Assembly: GCF_003627215.1 (NCBI RefSeq)
Contig: NZ_CP032678.1
Location: 124,001 to 188,000, forward strand
Direction of reading: 5' to 3'
DNA: 64,000 bases
From: Pseudomonas sp. Leaf58
Lineage (GTDB): Bacteria; Pseudomonadota; Gammaproteobacteria; Pseudomonadales; Pseudomonadaceae
The translations under genes were made by a program, and so were the position numbers. Below, piece by piece: positions 14,856-21,405 of this stretch. Below the pieces are notes generated by a model. The model did no database searches. It was given only the letters and a program-made list of their open reading frames with translations, and was not told where the DNA came from. Every line of letters starts with the position of its first letter. The stretch's first letter is position 1.

Positions 14856-14982
14856 ACAGACCAAAAATGCTGTTCGATCAGCCGCTTAGGTCAATTTTTT
14901 CTCTGCATCGGGGTCTTCCTGGTGCGCAGATTAGTGCACTCGCGTTGTGCTAATCTTAGGGCTCTTCGGAGCCCTTTTTTTC
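14856..14982 (+). ncRNA. Candidate small RNA, about 125 nt
   Basis: The transcript is defined by the type-A promoter (14821-14849) and the intrinsic terminator (14958-14982). Inside are a first stem-loop, AGATTAG-TGCAC / GTGCTAATCT (14928-14956), and the terminator stem with a TTCG tetraloop. The 5' half is unstructured by eye and T-rich (tcaattttttctctgc), which would be available for base pairing or Hfq binding. No start codon with a ribosome site is present. Start and end are inferred; the mvaT-like gene downstream has its own promoter. Confidence 0.55.
14958..14982 (+). terminator. Terminator of the candidate small RNA
   Basis: AGGGCTC TTCG GAGCCCT followed by seven T residues. Confidence 0.9.
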
Positions 14983-15013
14983 GTCTGCAATTTTGAATTT
15001 GATGTATAGGTCG

Positions 15014-15042
15014 TTGACATGAATTAATTTTATTACTAATAT
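15014..15042 (+). promoter_or_regulatory. Promoter of the MvaT-like gene
   Basis: TTGACA and TAATAT separated by 17 bases, in very AT-rich DNA of the kind H-NS-type proteins bind, so autoregulation is plausible. Confidence 0.65.
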
Positions 15043-15097
15043 TCTTGTCAGGCCATGAGCCATTTAATTCACCTGCGCCCTGTATGGAGTCAATCAC

Positions 15098-15466
15098 ATG
15101 AGCAAAATCGCCGAATATCGTGAACTTGAAGCTCAAATTCAGCTTCAAGCGGCCCGCCTGGAAGAACTTCGCCCGAAGTACGAAGCCACTGAAGTACTGG
15201 TTGATCTGATTCTTTCCGAAGCCAAAGAGAAAGGCCTGGATCTGGAAAGCATCGCCCTGGCCATTGCCCCTCACCTGGGCAAGGCATCTGGCAAGACCGC
15301 CGCCATCGCCGGCGTTACCCGCACCCCGCGTAAAGCACGGGTGGTGAAAAAGTACAAGAATCCGCACAGCGGTGAAACCGTCGAAACCAAAGGTGGCAAC
15401 CACAAGGTGTTGAAAGAGTGGAAGGCCCAGTACGGCGCCGATGTTGTAGAAGGCTGGCTGGAATAA
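15098..15466 (+). CDS. MvaT/MvaU-family H-NS-like silencer
   Basis: The 122-residue protein has the MvaT layout: an N-terminal coiled-coil oligomerisation region (about 1-60, SKIAEYRELEAQIQLQAARL), a linker, and the C-terminal DNA-binding domain with the family signature KKYKNPHSGETVETKGGNHK followed by LKEWK and VVEGW. MvaT proteins bind AT-rich DNA and silence foreign genes in Pseudomonas; plasmid copies such as Pmr of pCAR1 lower the cost of carrying the plasmid. Chromosomal MvaT is 124 aa, so this copy is full length. It has its own promoter and terminator. Confidence 0.94.
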   Translation: MSKIAEYRELEAQIQLQAARLEELRPKYEATEVLVDLILSEAKEKGLDLESIALAIAPHLGKASGKTAAIAGVTRTPRKARVVKKYKNPHSGETVETKGGNHKVLKEWKAQYGADVVEGWLE

Positions 15467-15481
15467 CAGCCTTTTCAAAGA

Positions 15482-15505
15482 AACCTCGCCTCGGCGGGGT
15501 TTTTG
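15482..15505 (+). terminator. Terminator after the MvaT-like gene
   Basis: AACCTCGCC TCGG CGGGGTT then TTTTG. Confidence 0.8.
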
Positions 15506-15589
15506 TTTATTGGTATATTTAGTTGTAAGGAACCGGCGTACCACTCATGTTGTTCGTTGTCAGTTGTTGATCTGATCATTAGAGCGCTT

Positions 15590-15616
15590 GGCCATCCCTG
15601 TGATGGCCTTTTTCTT
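15590..15616 (+). terminator. Second, orphan terminator downstream
   Basis: GGCCATC CCTGT GATGGCC followed by TTTTTCTTTTC, 85 bases after the MvaT-like terminator. Only a 7-codon frame lies in between (ATG at 15548), so the segment may be another short transcript or a back-up terminator. Confidence 0.6.
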
Positions 15617-15631
15617 TTCTGCATTCGCAAT

Positions 15632-15659
15632 TTGACAAGCAATGTATACCAAGTATACT
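15632..15659 (+). promoter_or_regulatory. Promoter of the small membrane-protein cluster
   Basis: TTGACA and TATACT with a 16-base spacer containing GTATACC; related to the promoter at 19697. Confidence 0.7.
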
Positions 15660-15688
15660 CACGCTCAGTATTCATTGGAGTATGGATT

Positions 15689-15940
15689 ATGATCCGCGTG
15701 CATCATAAACCCAGGAGCCGAGACCTGGGCTCGCTGGTGGGATGGGCACTGTGTATTGCCGGCGCCTTCGTAGGTGCACTGCTCATCTACTTTGGCTTGT
15801 CCTCGGGCCAGGTAGACACCGAGCCGAAGGCGCTGGTAACCACCCTTCTGGGCGTCAGCATCGTACTCTTCTTTGTTGCGGGTTTACCGAAAGGCGCCCG
15901 CTCGTGCAGTTCGGACAAGCCGCCGCACACCAACAGATAG
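15689..15940 (+). CDS. Small membrane protein, 83 aa
   Basis: The ATG at 15689 has GGAG nine bases upstream and a strong promoter 30 bases before. Two membrane segments are visible: LGSLVGWALCIAGAFVGALL and ALVTTLLGVSIVLFFVAGL, with a basic N-terminus and a Cys/Pro C-terminal tail. Function unknown. It starts a run of three closely packed small membrane-protein frames. Confidence 0.6.
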   Translation: MIRVHHKPRSRDLGSLVGWALCIAGAFVGALLIYFGLSSGQVDTEPKALVTTLLGVSIVLFFVAGLPKGARSCSSDKPPHTNR

Positions 15941-15946
15941 CCGGGT

Positions 15947-16276
15947 GTGGCAGAGCCTGACTTTGCCCGCCCAGGAGACCGCCATGCTAGCGCCCAAGCT
16001 CACTCCTCCCGCTTCGTGCCTATCGTGCGCACCTTCCCTACAGCATCCCCCGCGCCTGAAGCGCTTGCTCAGGTGTGCCGGGCCCTGATCTTTCTGATGG
16101 TAAGCCTGGGGGCCTCTATTGGTGCCTCCCACACCCATAGCTTCCTTGCGCTGCCAGGCTATCCCGTGGTGGCCATTGAGCTCCTGGTGATCTGCCTGGC
16201 CATTGCCCTCTGCGCGCTTATCAGCTGCGTATTGGCTGCTGTGCACGCCGTCCGCCTGGCGTTCAGCCATGGCTAG
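15947..16276 (+). CDS. Small membrane protein, 109 aa, GTG start
   Basis: The frame opens with GTG six bases after the previous stop. It contains two hydrophobic segments: VCRALIFLMVSLGASIGAS and IELLVICLAIALCALISCVL. The start is uncertain: a well-placed ATG with AGGAGA (15984) is in another frame and gives only 34 residues (MLAPKLTPPASCL...). The hydrophobic pattern supports this frame. Coupled to its neighbours on both sides. Confidence 0.45.
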   Translation: MAEPDFARPGDRHASAQAHSSRFVPIVRTFPTASPAPEALAQVCRALIFLMVSLGASIGASHTHSFLALPGYPVVAIELLVICLAIALCALISCVLAAVHAVRLAFSHG

Positions 16277-16388
16277 TGTGCTGGCCCGGTGCAAGCGCGG
16301 CTGCATGCGCGTTCTCTACGCATTGGTTTCCGTGTTGCTATGGCTTAAAAACCTGATCTCGACCAAGCATGACCACATGGGTTTGTAG
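16269..16388 (+). CDS. Very small membrane protein, 39 aa
   Basis: The ATG at 16269 overlaps the stop of the upstream frame by eight bases. The peptide has a basic, Cys-containing N-terminus (MASVLARCKRGCMR) and one membrane segment (VLYALVSVLLWLKNLI). Overlap and composition suggest a translationally coupled single-pass peptide, but it is too short for certainty. Confidence 0.35.
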   Translation: MASVLARCKRGCMRVLYALVSVLLWLKNLISTKHDHMGL

Positions 16389-16519
16389 GGGTGATGGGTG
16401 GTTATGAAATTGGTCTTGATGTGCTGGCTTTACATTGAATTTCATGGCTACAATGAAATCATCAACCACCGCTGAGCCGCCGCCCAGCGACTCTGCAATC
16501 CCTCTCAGGAGTACCGCAC

Positions 16520-16678
16520 ATGAGCCAAGCACAAGCTGCCGCCGCCGCTAAACCAGCCATCAGCTGGGATGAAGACATCGCCGACAACGACGAAGGTTTT
16601 GTCCTGGAAAGCGACCAGGCAGCCGATGTTCCCAAAGCCTGCTCGATCGACAATCCGGAATGCGAAGCCTGCACTTAA
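16520..16678 (+). CDS. Small acidic protein with Cys-rich C-terminus, 52 aa
   Basis: A 52-codon frame with an excellent AGGAG eight bases upstream, so it is very likely translated. An Ala-rich start (SQAQAAAAAKPAIS) is followed by a strongly acidic stretch (WDEDIADNDEGFVLESD) and a C-terminus with three cysteines (ACSIDNPECEACT). No family is assigned. The C-terminal Cys pattern could bind metal or be a modification site. It is followed by its own terminator. Confidence 0.6.
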   Translation: MSQAQAAAAAKPAISWDEDIADNDEGFVLESDQAADVPKACSIDNPECEACT

Positions 16679-16698
16679 GCTGCGCCTCGCTGGTGATC

Positions 16699-16724
16699 AA
16701 AGCCCGACACGTTCGGGCTTTGTG
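16699..16724 (+). terminator. Likely terminator after the 16520 gene
   Basis: AAAGCCCGA, short loop, TCGGGCTTT; the T-run is poor (TGTGCATTTT). Confidence 0.55.
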
Positions 16725-16763
16725 CATTTTGAATGGCCATTTTGGCAAATATTGGGTTGCTGG

Positions 16764-16793
16764 TGTCAATATACGGGTATATTATCCGTATAC
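16764..16793 (+). promoter_or_regulatory. Variant type-A promoter before the zinc-ribbon gene
   Basis: GTCAATATACGGGTATATTA followed by TCCGTATACC aligns with the GGGTATAG-ATCC-TATACT part of the SSB promoters, but lacks the TTGACG box. The leader downstream carries CACAACGCGAG at 16832-16842, as in the SSB genes. Confidence 0.45.
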
Positions 16794-16850
16794 CCACTAA
16801 GGGTCACAGAAGCCATCAGGCTCGGTCACACCACAACGCGAGAGACAGCC

Positions 16851-17075
16851 ATGCATACACTCGATACCCCTCTGGCGGCTGGTCAGAGTCTGGTTTGCCC
16901 CCACTGCAATGCCGATCAGGGTGAGCAGGTTGAAGACTTCGTCATCCCTGGTCGCGTCGGCGAGGCCTCGGCGTGCACCGACAGCTGCTGCAGCTGCGGC
17001 GCCCCCTTCCGCGTGGTGTGCGTGGAGCCGAGTAAGTTCCTGGTGTCCGTTGCCGACGCTGATCTTGTGGCGTAA
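16851..17075 (+). CDS. Zinc-ribbon-like protein, 74 aa
   Basis: The product has two Cys pairs in ribbon spacing, CPHC (about 16-19) and CCSCG (about 46-50), joined by an acidic/Gly stretch, and a beta-rich C-terminus. It probably binds one zinc ion. The start follows the shared GCGAGAG leader, eight bases away, placing it in the same expression group as the two SSBs and the ParB-like protein. Function unknown; small single zinc ribbons often bind nucleic acid or protein. Confidence 0.65.
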   Translation: MHTLDTPLAAGQSLVCPHCNADQGEQVEDFVIPGRVGEASACTDSCCSCGAPFRVVCVEPSKFLVSVADADLVA

Positions 17076-17084
17076 GGGGGGAAT

Positions 17085-17579
17085 ATGCACGATCGAACGG
17101 ATCTTCAAATTCAGGCAATGGCTGTTGCCATGTGGGCCAACTACATCGAAACCGGTGATGTCAGCATCAGCGCCCGCGATGCCCAGAATGCTAAACTTTC
17201 CTTCAAGGCGCTGACCACTGAACAGTCGCGTACGGTGCTGCGCTTTCGCGATCTGAGTGCCAGCTTGCTCAGGCAAGACTCGCAGCTTAATTTGGGTGCA
17301 AAAGCTGGCTTGTCAGCGCCAGCGCCAGCGGCCCAGACACCATCTTTTCAGCTGGTGTGGAGCGACGATCCACAGGCCGTCCAATCGCTGAAGGTCGGGG
17401 CAATCAAGTTCGCCACCATCAGCAATGCGGTAGTGGCGAAGAACACGCCCAGGAAATTCCAGGCAACGTTCCTGCTCAAGGGTATCAAGCCTGATCAGGG
17501 GCTGTTCGATTCGATTGAAATGGCCAGGGCACATCTGGAGCGAGCCGCGAAGGGCTGGCTTAAGGCGCTGGAGGGATGA
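17085..17579 (+). CDS. Hypothetical protein, 164 aa
   Basis: The ATG at 17085 has AAGGGGGG upstream and lies nine bases after the zinc-ribbon stop, so the two are in one operon. A soluble protein: helical N-terminus (LQIQAMAVAMWANYIETGDV), Ala/Pro linker (LSAPAPAAQTPS), and a C-terminal domain (VGAIKFATISNAVVAKNTPR). No family recognised. Confidence 0.65.
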   Translation: MHDRTDLQIQAMAVAMWANYIETGDVSISARDAQNAKLSFKALTTEQSRTVLRFRDLSASLLRQDSQLNLGAKAGLSAPAPAAQTPSFQLVWSDDPQAVQSLKVGAIKFATISNAVVAKNTPRKFQATFLLKGIKPDQGLFDSIEMARAHLERAAKGWLKALEG

Positions 17580-17738
17580 ATGATGATCAAGCAAGCGGAA
17601 TCGCTGCAAGCGCGGCGGGTCAAAGCGGTAAAGGCGGCGGCACTGGTAGTGCTGTTCGTGCTGGTCTCGTTCGCCCCATGGTCAAAAGACCATCAGCGCC
17701 ACACGGTGCCAAGCTACCAACTGCAGGTCGCCAGGTGA
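17580..17738 (+). CDS. Small single-pass membrane protein, 52 aa
   Basis: The ATG at 17580 lies five bases after GGAGG and directly follows the preceding stop. The product (MMIKQAESLQARRVKAVKAA) has a basic amphipathic start, one membrane segment (ALVVLFVLVSFAPW) and a short polar tail ending LQVAR. A competing frame from 17576 covers the same bases but is low-complexity. This frame has the better ribosome site and protein-like composition. Confidence 0.5.
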   Translation: MMIKQAESLQARRVKAVKAAALVVLFVLVSFAPWSKDHQRHTVPSYQLQVAR

Positions 17739-17875
17739 AAGGCGAGTGGCTGTCCATGGCCTTCATTGTAGGACTGGTAGCCGCCAGCTCACTGGTTAAG
17801 GCCGAGGCGGATGCTCAGGCGATCGGCGCTGCCGGTCGGCCTGCTCACTGGCACAACGCACAGTCGGGAGAATAG
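17735..17875 (+). CDS. Small membrane or exported peptide, 46 aa, GTG start
   Basis: The GTG at 17735 overlaps the stop of the 17580 frame (GTGA), and the frame runs to 17875, two bases before the next gene. The sequence has one hydrophobic segment (LSMAFIVGLVAASSLVKAEA) that could be an anchor or a signal with an AEA-type cleavage site. The same frame extends upstream to 17576, but that part looks like a shadow. Confidence 0.4.
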   Translation: MKGEWLSMAFIVGLVAASSLVKAEADAQAIGAAGRPAHWHNAQSGE

Positions 17876-17877
17876 CC

Positions 17878-18453
17878 ATGGGTATGTCTACCTGTAAGGC
17901 CGGGGTGCCGCCAGCGCCTCCGGAAGCGCTGGATGATTTCTGCTACGTGCAGCGACTGAGGCTGGCTGACGCCGACCGGCGCCCAGGCTTGCGCTTTGGC
18001 GAGGCCTTCAGTCTGGAGTACATGGGCGCCGCCGAGTACGAGTTTGGCGCCTTTGCGCGATTTTTGCGCACTGCCAATGATTGTCGCGATCACCTGGTCG
18101 AGGCCAAGGCAGTCATTGCCTACGGTGATGATCAGGTGATTTGCACGGTCACCTGCTTTTACGATCCTCAGACGCAGAGCTGGGCGCACATTGAAAAGCA
18201 GCTGACGTTGCTGGCACAAGGCAAGCTGCACACCAAGTGCGGCGCACACTTCCCTGCAGCGGACACCAGGTCACTAGCCCCTGTCAAAGGGCGCAGGAAG
18301 GCCGCTGAGCATCCGCCTAGGCCAACCACCTGCGGCTGGGTGGAGATCGGTCAGAACGTGTTCTGGACAACGTCCGAGATCACCTTGGCGCAGTATCGAG
18401 ATCTGCTGCACGCATCCGTTGAGCACATGGATGCGCAAAAGGCCCAGCAGTAG
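17878..18453 (+). CDS. Hypothetical protein, 191 aa, with EYMGAAEYEFGA motif
   Basis: GGGAG is seven bases before the ATG at 17878. The segment SLEYMGAAEYEFGAFARFL (about 53-71) resembles a recurring LEYMG-x-AE-x-EFGA motif that I recall from plasmid and phage proteins of unknown function. The rest is soluble with several Cys (CTVTCFYD). It ends the 16851-18453 gene run, after which a strong terminator follows. Confidence 0.65.
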   Translation: MGMSTCKAGVPPAPPEALDDFCYVQRLRLADADRRPGLRFGEAFSLEYMGAAEYEFGAFARFLRTANDCRDHLVEAKAVIAYGDDQVICTVTCFYDPQTQSWAHIEKQLTLLAQGKLHTKCGAHFPAADTRSLAPVKGRRKAAEHPPRPTTCGWVEIGQNVFWTTSEITLAQYRDLLHASVEHMDAQKAQQ

Positions 18454-18471
18454 GGCGTCTTGAGTTGCCAA

Positions 18472-18500
18472 GGCGCCCCTCCGTGGGGCGCTTTTCGTTT
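18472..18500 (+). terminator. Terminator after the 17878 gene
   Basis: GGCGCCCC TCCG TGGGGCGC followed by TTTTCGTTTTT. Confidence 0.8.
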
Positions 18501-18601
18501 TTCGGGGGCTGAATCAGCGCCCATCACTAGACACGCAAGCCGACCTGGCTTGCACTCAGGGCGTCCGAGGGCGGGTGCCTCGATCCACAAGGAGGGTCAT
18601 C

Positions 18602-18760
18602 GTGGTTTCACTGTTTCGCATTGCTTCACTGTTGGGCGCTGTCTGGGTCAGCTTGGCAGGGCACCATGACGTAGGATCCGGGGCGCACCTGAGTGTCCGT
18701 CGCGCCCGCACCAAAGAGCATGCTTTCCACCAGGTGCAGCGCGGCCCACAGCCAACCTGA
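18602..18760 (+). CDS. Small exported or membrane protein, 52 aa, GTG start
   Basis: An ideal AAGGAGG lies five bases before the GTG at 18602, a strong reason to believe translation. The product has an N-terminal hydrophobic helix (MVSLFRIASLLGAVWVSLAG) and a basic, His-rich polar remainder. No family is recognised. It lies between a terminator and the promoter of the tRNA transcript. Confidence 0.5.
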   Translation: MVSLFRIASLLGAVWVSLAGHHDVGSGAHLSVRRARTKEHAFHQVQRGPQPT

Positions 18761-18766
18761 AAGTGT

Positions 18767-18795
18767 TTGACAGCTCGTTTGCTTAACCATAATAT
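18767..18795 (+). promoter_or_regulatory. Strong promoter of the tRNA-Arg transcript
   Basis: TTGACA and TAATAT separated by 17 bases. The only downstream feature in range is the tRNA at 19010, so the primary transcript would have a 5' leader of about 205 bases. I see no gene in that leader. Confidence 0.6.
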
Positions 18796-19009
18796 TGAAC
18801 CCGCTTCGACGCTTCACCCCGGTAAGCTGGATAGCTGCCGACGTTTGTCTCCGCTCATTGAGTGCTGATGCCTCGGTCAGTTAACAGCCATTGACCCATC
18901 TGCGCAGGTGGCCAGGATGCCGGACGGTAAGTGTCACCCGCACATGACCTGAAGCGAATGCGCAGGTTGTGGAAGCAACGGCCACCTGGTGGGAAGGGTG
19001 GCCACTCCC

Positions 19010-19086
19010 GCGCCAGTAGCTCAGCTGGATAGAGCATCCGCCTTCTAAGCGGATGGTCGCAGGTTCGAGTCCTGCCTGGTGCGCCA
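19010..19086 (+). tRNA. tRNA-Arg (anticodon TCT)
   Basis: A 77-base cloverleaf with encoded CCA. The acceptor stem pairs GCGCCAG with CTGGTGC (one G-U). The D arm is GCTCAGCTGGATAGAGC, the anticodon arm TCCGC CTTCTAA GCGGA, and the T arm CAGGTTCGAGTCCTG. Anticodon TCT reads AGA (and AGG by wobble), rare codons in Pseudomonas. Such tRNAs are carried by large plasmids and phages and are frequent integration targets; no integrase is seen beside it. Confidence 0.95.
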
Positions 19087-19107
19087 TTTTCCCTTTGAGT
19101 AGCCTCC

Positions 19108-19365
19108 ATGACGACTGCCCATTGCGATGCCAGCCTCAGCGCCTGGCTTGAACAACACAAGCCCGCCATGCCCCGCAAGATCGCCGTTGTGCTCAGCACC
19201 AGACCGGTTGCCGTGGACGACTGCATACTGATGGTGGCTCCCTCCAGGTCTGAAAGTGCAGAACGGGCAGCCCAACCGCTTACCATGCATATTGCCAAGC
19301 CACGGCCTAGTATGGGCGAATTCACCTTCCAGTACGCCCCTGGTGCGCTGGATTTACTTCAGTGA
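19108..19365 (+). CDS. Hypothetical protein, 85 aa
   Basis: Starts 21 bases after the tRNA. Soluble, with a strand-rich middle (KIAVVLSTRPVAVDDCILMV) and no recognised motif. The ribosome site (GAGTAG) is weak. It could be cotranscribed with the tRNA. Confidence 0.45.
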   Translation: MTTAHCDASLSAWLEQHKPAMPRKIAVVLSTRPVAVDDCILMVAPSRSESAERAAQPLTMHIAKPRPSMGEFTFQYAPGALDLLQ

Positions 19366-19406
19366 GTCCTGCGGGCTTTTAGAAATCTTTCTGATGGAGC
19401 CATTCC

Positions 19407-19652
19407 ATGACCGAAACCGTGCCCGAGCCTGACTATGAAGGCATTGCCAGGGTCAAGCTGAGCTCCGCCAGGGAGTCTCAGCTGGTTGAGCTGTGCTCCG
19501 CCAGGACACTGACTCGCTCGAACGTGCGCGCCAACACCAGGGCTCTTGCTGCGCTGGTCAAGCTCGGGTTCGCTATCGAGATCACTGCTTTTGGCGAACG
19601 TGCCTGGCAGATCACTGACACCGGGCGTATCCGCTGCACAACGATCTACTGA
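19407..19652 (+). CDS. Small hypothetical protein, possible winged-helix fold, 81 aa
   Basis: GGAG lies eight bases before the ATG at 19407. The middle has a helical pattern (NTRALAALVKLGFAIEI) followed by a strand-turn (GERAWQITDTGRIRC) that looks like the wing of a small winged-helix domain (x-W-x-x-T-x-x-G). That reading is tentative. It precedes the ParB-like gene, which has its own promoter. Confidence 0.5.
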   Translation: MTETVPEPDYEGIARVKLSSARESQLVELCSARTLTRSNVRANTRALAALVKLGFAIEITAFGERAWQITDTGRIRCTTIY

Positions 19653-19696
19653 TCTCATTCCAAAACAATTTAGGTGTAAATTGGCCGGCCTGATGG

Positions 19697-19724
19697 TTGA
19701 CGGTTAGCGTATACCTAGTATACT
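19697..19724 (+). promoter_or_regulatory. Type-A-like promoter of the ParB-like gene
   Basis: TTGACG and TATACT separated by 16 bases with an internal GTATACC. The leader carries TACAACGCGAGG at 19773, matching the SSB-gene leaders. Confidence 0.75.
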
Positions 19725-19790
19725 CAAATCCATGGCCGGAACAATCGGTCTGCGCAAAGACGCATATCACATACAACGCGAGGATTTGTC

Positions 19791-20858
19791 ATGAGCGAAA
19801 TTCAGAAAGATGCCCTGTGTGATCACGTTGCGAGCCAGTTCGGCCTGAACCCAACGCTGCGCTTCAATCCAATCGCCGGTCGCGTCAAGGTGGCGATGGA
19901 AGACATCGGTACCAAGAAGGACATGTACAGCGTCAAGCTGACCGAAACCATCGTCATTGACGGCTTCAACCCGCGTATCAAAGACGAGAAGTACTGGGAG
20001 GGTATCCGCGCCCTGGCAGCGTCGATGGAAAAGCATGGCTGGTACCCTGACAAGCCACTGGCCGGCTATGCCATCAAGAAGGATGGCAAGGACGTGATCG
20101 TCGTTGTCGAGGGTGGTCGTCGTCGTGATGCCGGCCTGATGTACATTGAAAAAATGTCCAAGACCGACAAGGACTTCGCGGACAAATGGCTTGCACCGAT
20201 GGTCACCAAGAAAATGGGTACCAGCGAGCTGGATCTGCAGTACGGCCTGGCCCAGGGCAACAACACCGAACCGTTCCGTCCGTACGAGCTGGCGATTCTG
20301 TGCAAGCGCCTGTACGTGGTCTTCGACCAGACCGAAAAACAGATTGTCGAAGGGATGCAAGGCCTGGTCTCGGCCTCGCACCTGCCAAAACTGCTGCTGC
20401 TGGCATCGGCGCCCCTGGAGATCGTTGAAGCGGTCGAGTCGGGCTCCATGTCGGTGACCGAGTCCTACGACCTGATGATGGCTCACGGCGACAAGGCTGT
20501 GGAAGTTCTCAAGCAGGCGGCCCTGGTCTCCAAGGCAGCGGGCGCGAAAAAGATCATGAAAAAACACATGCCTGGCGTGAAGTTCGCAAAAGCATTGGTC
20601 AAGGAATCCCGCCCGCTCTTCGAAATGGCCGAGGAGATCCAGGCCGACGAAGGCTACCAGGCTCTGTCAGAAGGCACCCGCGCCAAGCTCGACGACATGC
20701 TGCGCGAAATCAAGGCTATGCAGACCAAGTTCGCCGAAGACGACGCCAAGATCCTGCAAGCGGCGCGTGATGCCGAGGCCGAAGCCGCTGGCCAGACCAG
20801 CCTGGACATGGCGGGTGCGGACAACGACGAAAATCTGGGTGCGCAGCAGGTCGCCTGA
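19791..20858 (+). CDS. ParB/Srx-domain protein, 355 aa
   Basis: The N-terminal region (about 50-130) fits the ParB/sulfiredoxin nuclease-type fold: a target-parameter strand (TIVIDGFNPRIKDEKY), LAASMEKHGWYPDKPL, and VIVVVEGGRRRDAGL (103-115), the equivalent of the ParB GxHR box that in CTP-binding ParBs contacts nucleotide. The middle is helical (about 175-260) and may include the helix-turn-helix; the tail is acidic. No ParA partner is adjacent, so it may be a regulator or nuclease-like ParB-superfamily protein instead of a partition protein. It shares promoter and leader with ssb. Confidence 0.72.
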   Translation: MSEIQKDALCDHVASQFGLNPTLRFNPIAGRVKVAMEDIGTKKDMYSVKLTETIVIDGFNPRIKDEKYWEGIRALAASMEKHGWYPDKPLAGYAIKKDGKDVIVVVEGGRRRDAGLMYIEKMSKTDKDFADKWLAPMVTKKMGTSELDLQYGLAQGNNTEPFRPYELAILCKRLYVVFDQTEKQIVEGMQGLVSASHLPKLLLLASAPLEIVEAVESGSMSVTESYDLMMAHGDKAVEVLKQAALVSKAAGAKKIMKKHMPGVKFAKALVKESRPLFEMAEEIQADEGYQALSEGTRAKLDDMLREIKAMQTKFAEDDAKILQAARDAEAEAAGQTSLDMAGADNDENLGAQQVA

Positions 20859-20876
20859 CGATCACCTGTTTTGTAT

Positions 20877-20898
20877 GGGCCCTCCGGGGCCCTTTTTT
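20877..20898 (+). terminator. Terminator after the ParB-like gene
   Basis: GGGCCC TCCG GGGCCC followed by TTTTTT. Confidence 0.85.
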
Positions 20899-20992
20899 CT
20901 ATCCACAGGGCGGCTGCCCCATTTTAAAATGGGGGTGCCCTGGTGGAGCTGGGCAGGGGCGGGGTCGCATCTTCCAGCTTGCTGGTCTGCCG

Positions 20993-21379
20993 TTAATGTG
21001 GCTGACGCTTATGCGCCTTGTCATCCAGGGCTGCCAGGTGCCTGGCTGTCGCTTGCAGCATATGGAATGAGGCCAGCGCCGTCGCATTGCTCAAGGTGTT
21101 CATGAAGCCTGGCGAAATTTCCTTGGCGTACTGGGTGATCACACCCTCAAACGGCGCATAGGCTGAATTCGGTGGAATTTGAATGTCGAATTGCACCTGC
21201 ATGCCATAAATGCCATTGATGTAAATCTCAAGCAGCACGGGCATGACGCGCTCAATGCCAGCCTGGGTGAGGATACATTCATTTTTCAGGAATTCATGCA
21301 GCTTGAAACGCAGATGTTCGTCAAACGCATATTCCGCCTCAGCAGCAGTGCGCTCTTTGAGCAATAGGGTAGTGTGCAT
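20993..21379 (-). CDS. Hypothetical protein, 128 aa
   Basis: The ATG at 21379 has AAGGA eight bases upstream. A helical N-terminus rich in charge (KERTAAEAEYAFDEHLRFKL) leads to a Val/Ile-rich middle (VMPVLLEIYINGIYGMQVQF) and an Ala/His-rich C-terminal helix. No family recognised. It has its own promoter (21406-21434) and ends near the ParB-like terminator. Confidence 0.65.
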   Translation of the reverse strand: MHTTLLLKERTAAEAEYAFDEHLRFKLHEFLKNECILTQAGIERVMPVLLEIYINGIYGMQVQFDIQIPPNSAYAPFEGVITQYAKEISPGFMNTLSNATALASFHMLQATARHLAALDDKAHKRQPH

Positions 21380-21405
21380 TCTTATTGTCCTTGTCAATAT
21401 ACGCT

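Noticed and set aside
14891..15544. Minus-strand 217-codon frame covering the small RNA and the MvaT-like gene
   Set aside because: Overlaps a certain gene and two terminators; composition is unnatural.
16404..16475. Twenty-three-codon frame (MKLVLMCWLYIEF...)
   Set aside because: A GGGTGG lies upstream, but the frame is very short and there is no other support.
17576..17734. N-terminal half of the 99-codon frame from 17576
   Set aside because: Low-complexity Gly/Ala/Arg sequence; the overlapping frame from 17580 has a better ribosome site and a membrane helix.
19010..19086. Integration site of a genomic island at the tRNA
   Set aside because: No integrase gene and no direct repeat of the tRNA 3' end are visible in the window.
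19791..20858. ParB of a partition operon
   Set aside because: The ParB/Srx domain is present, but no ParA gene or centromere-like repeats are adjacent, so a partition role is not claimed.
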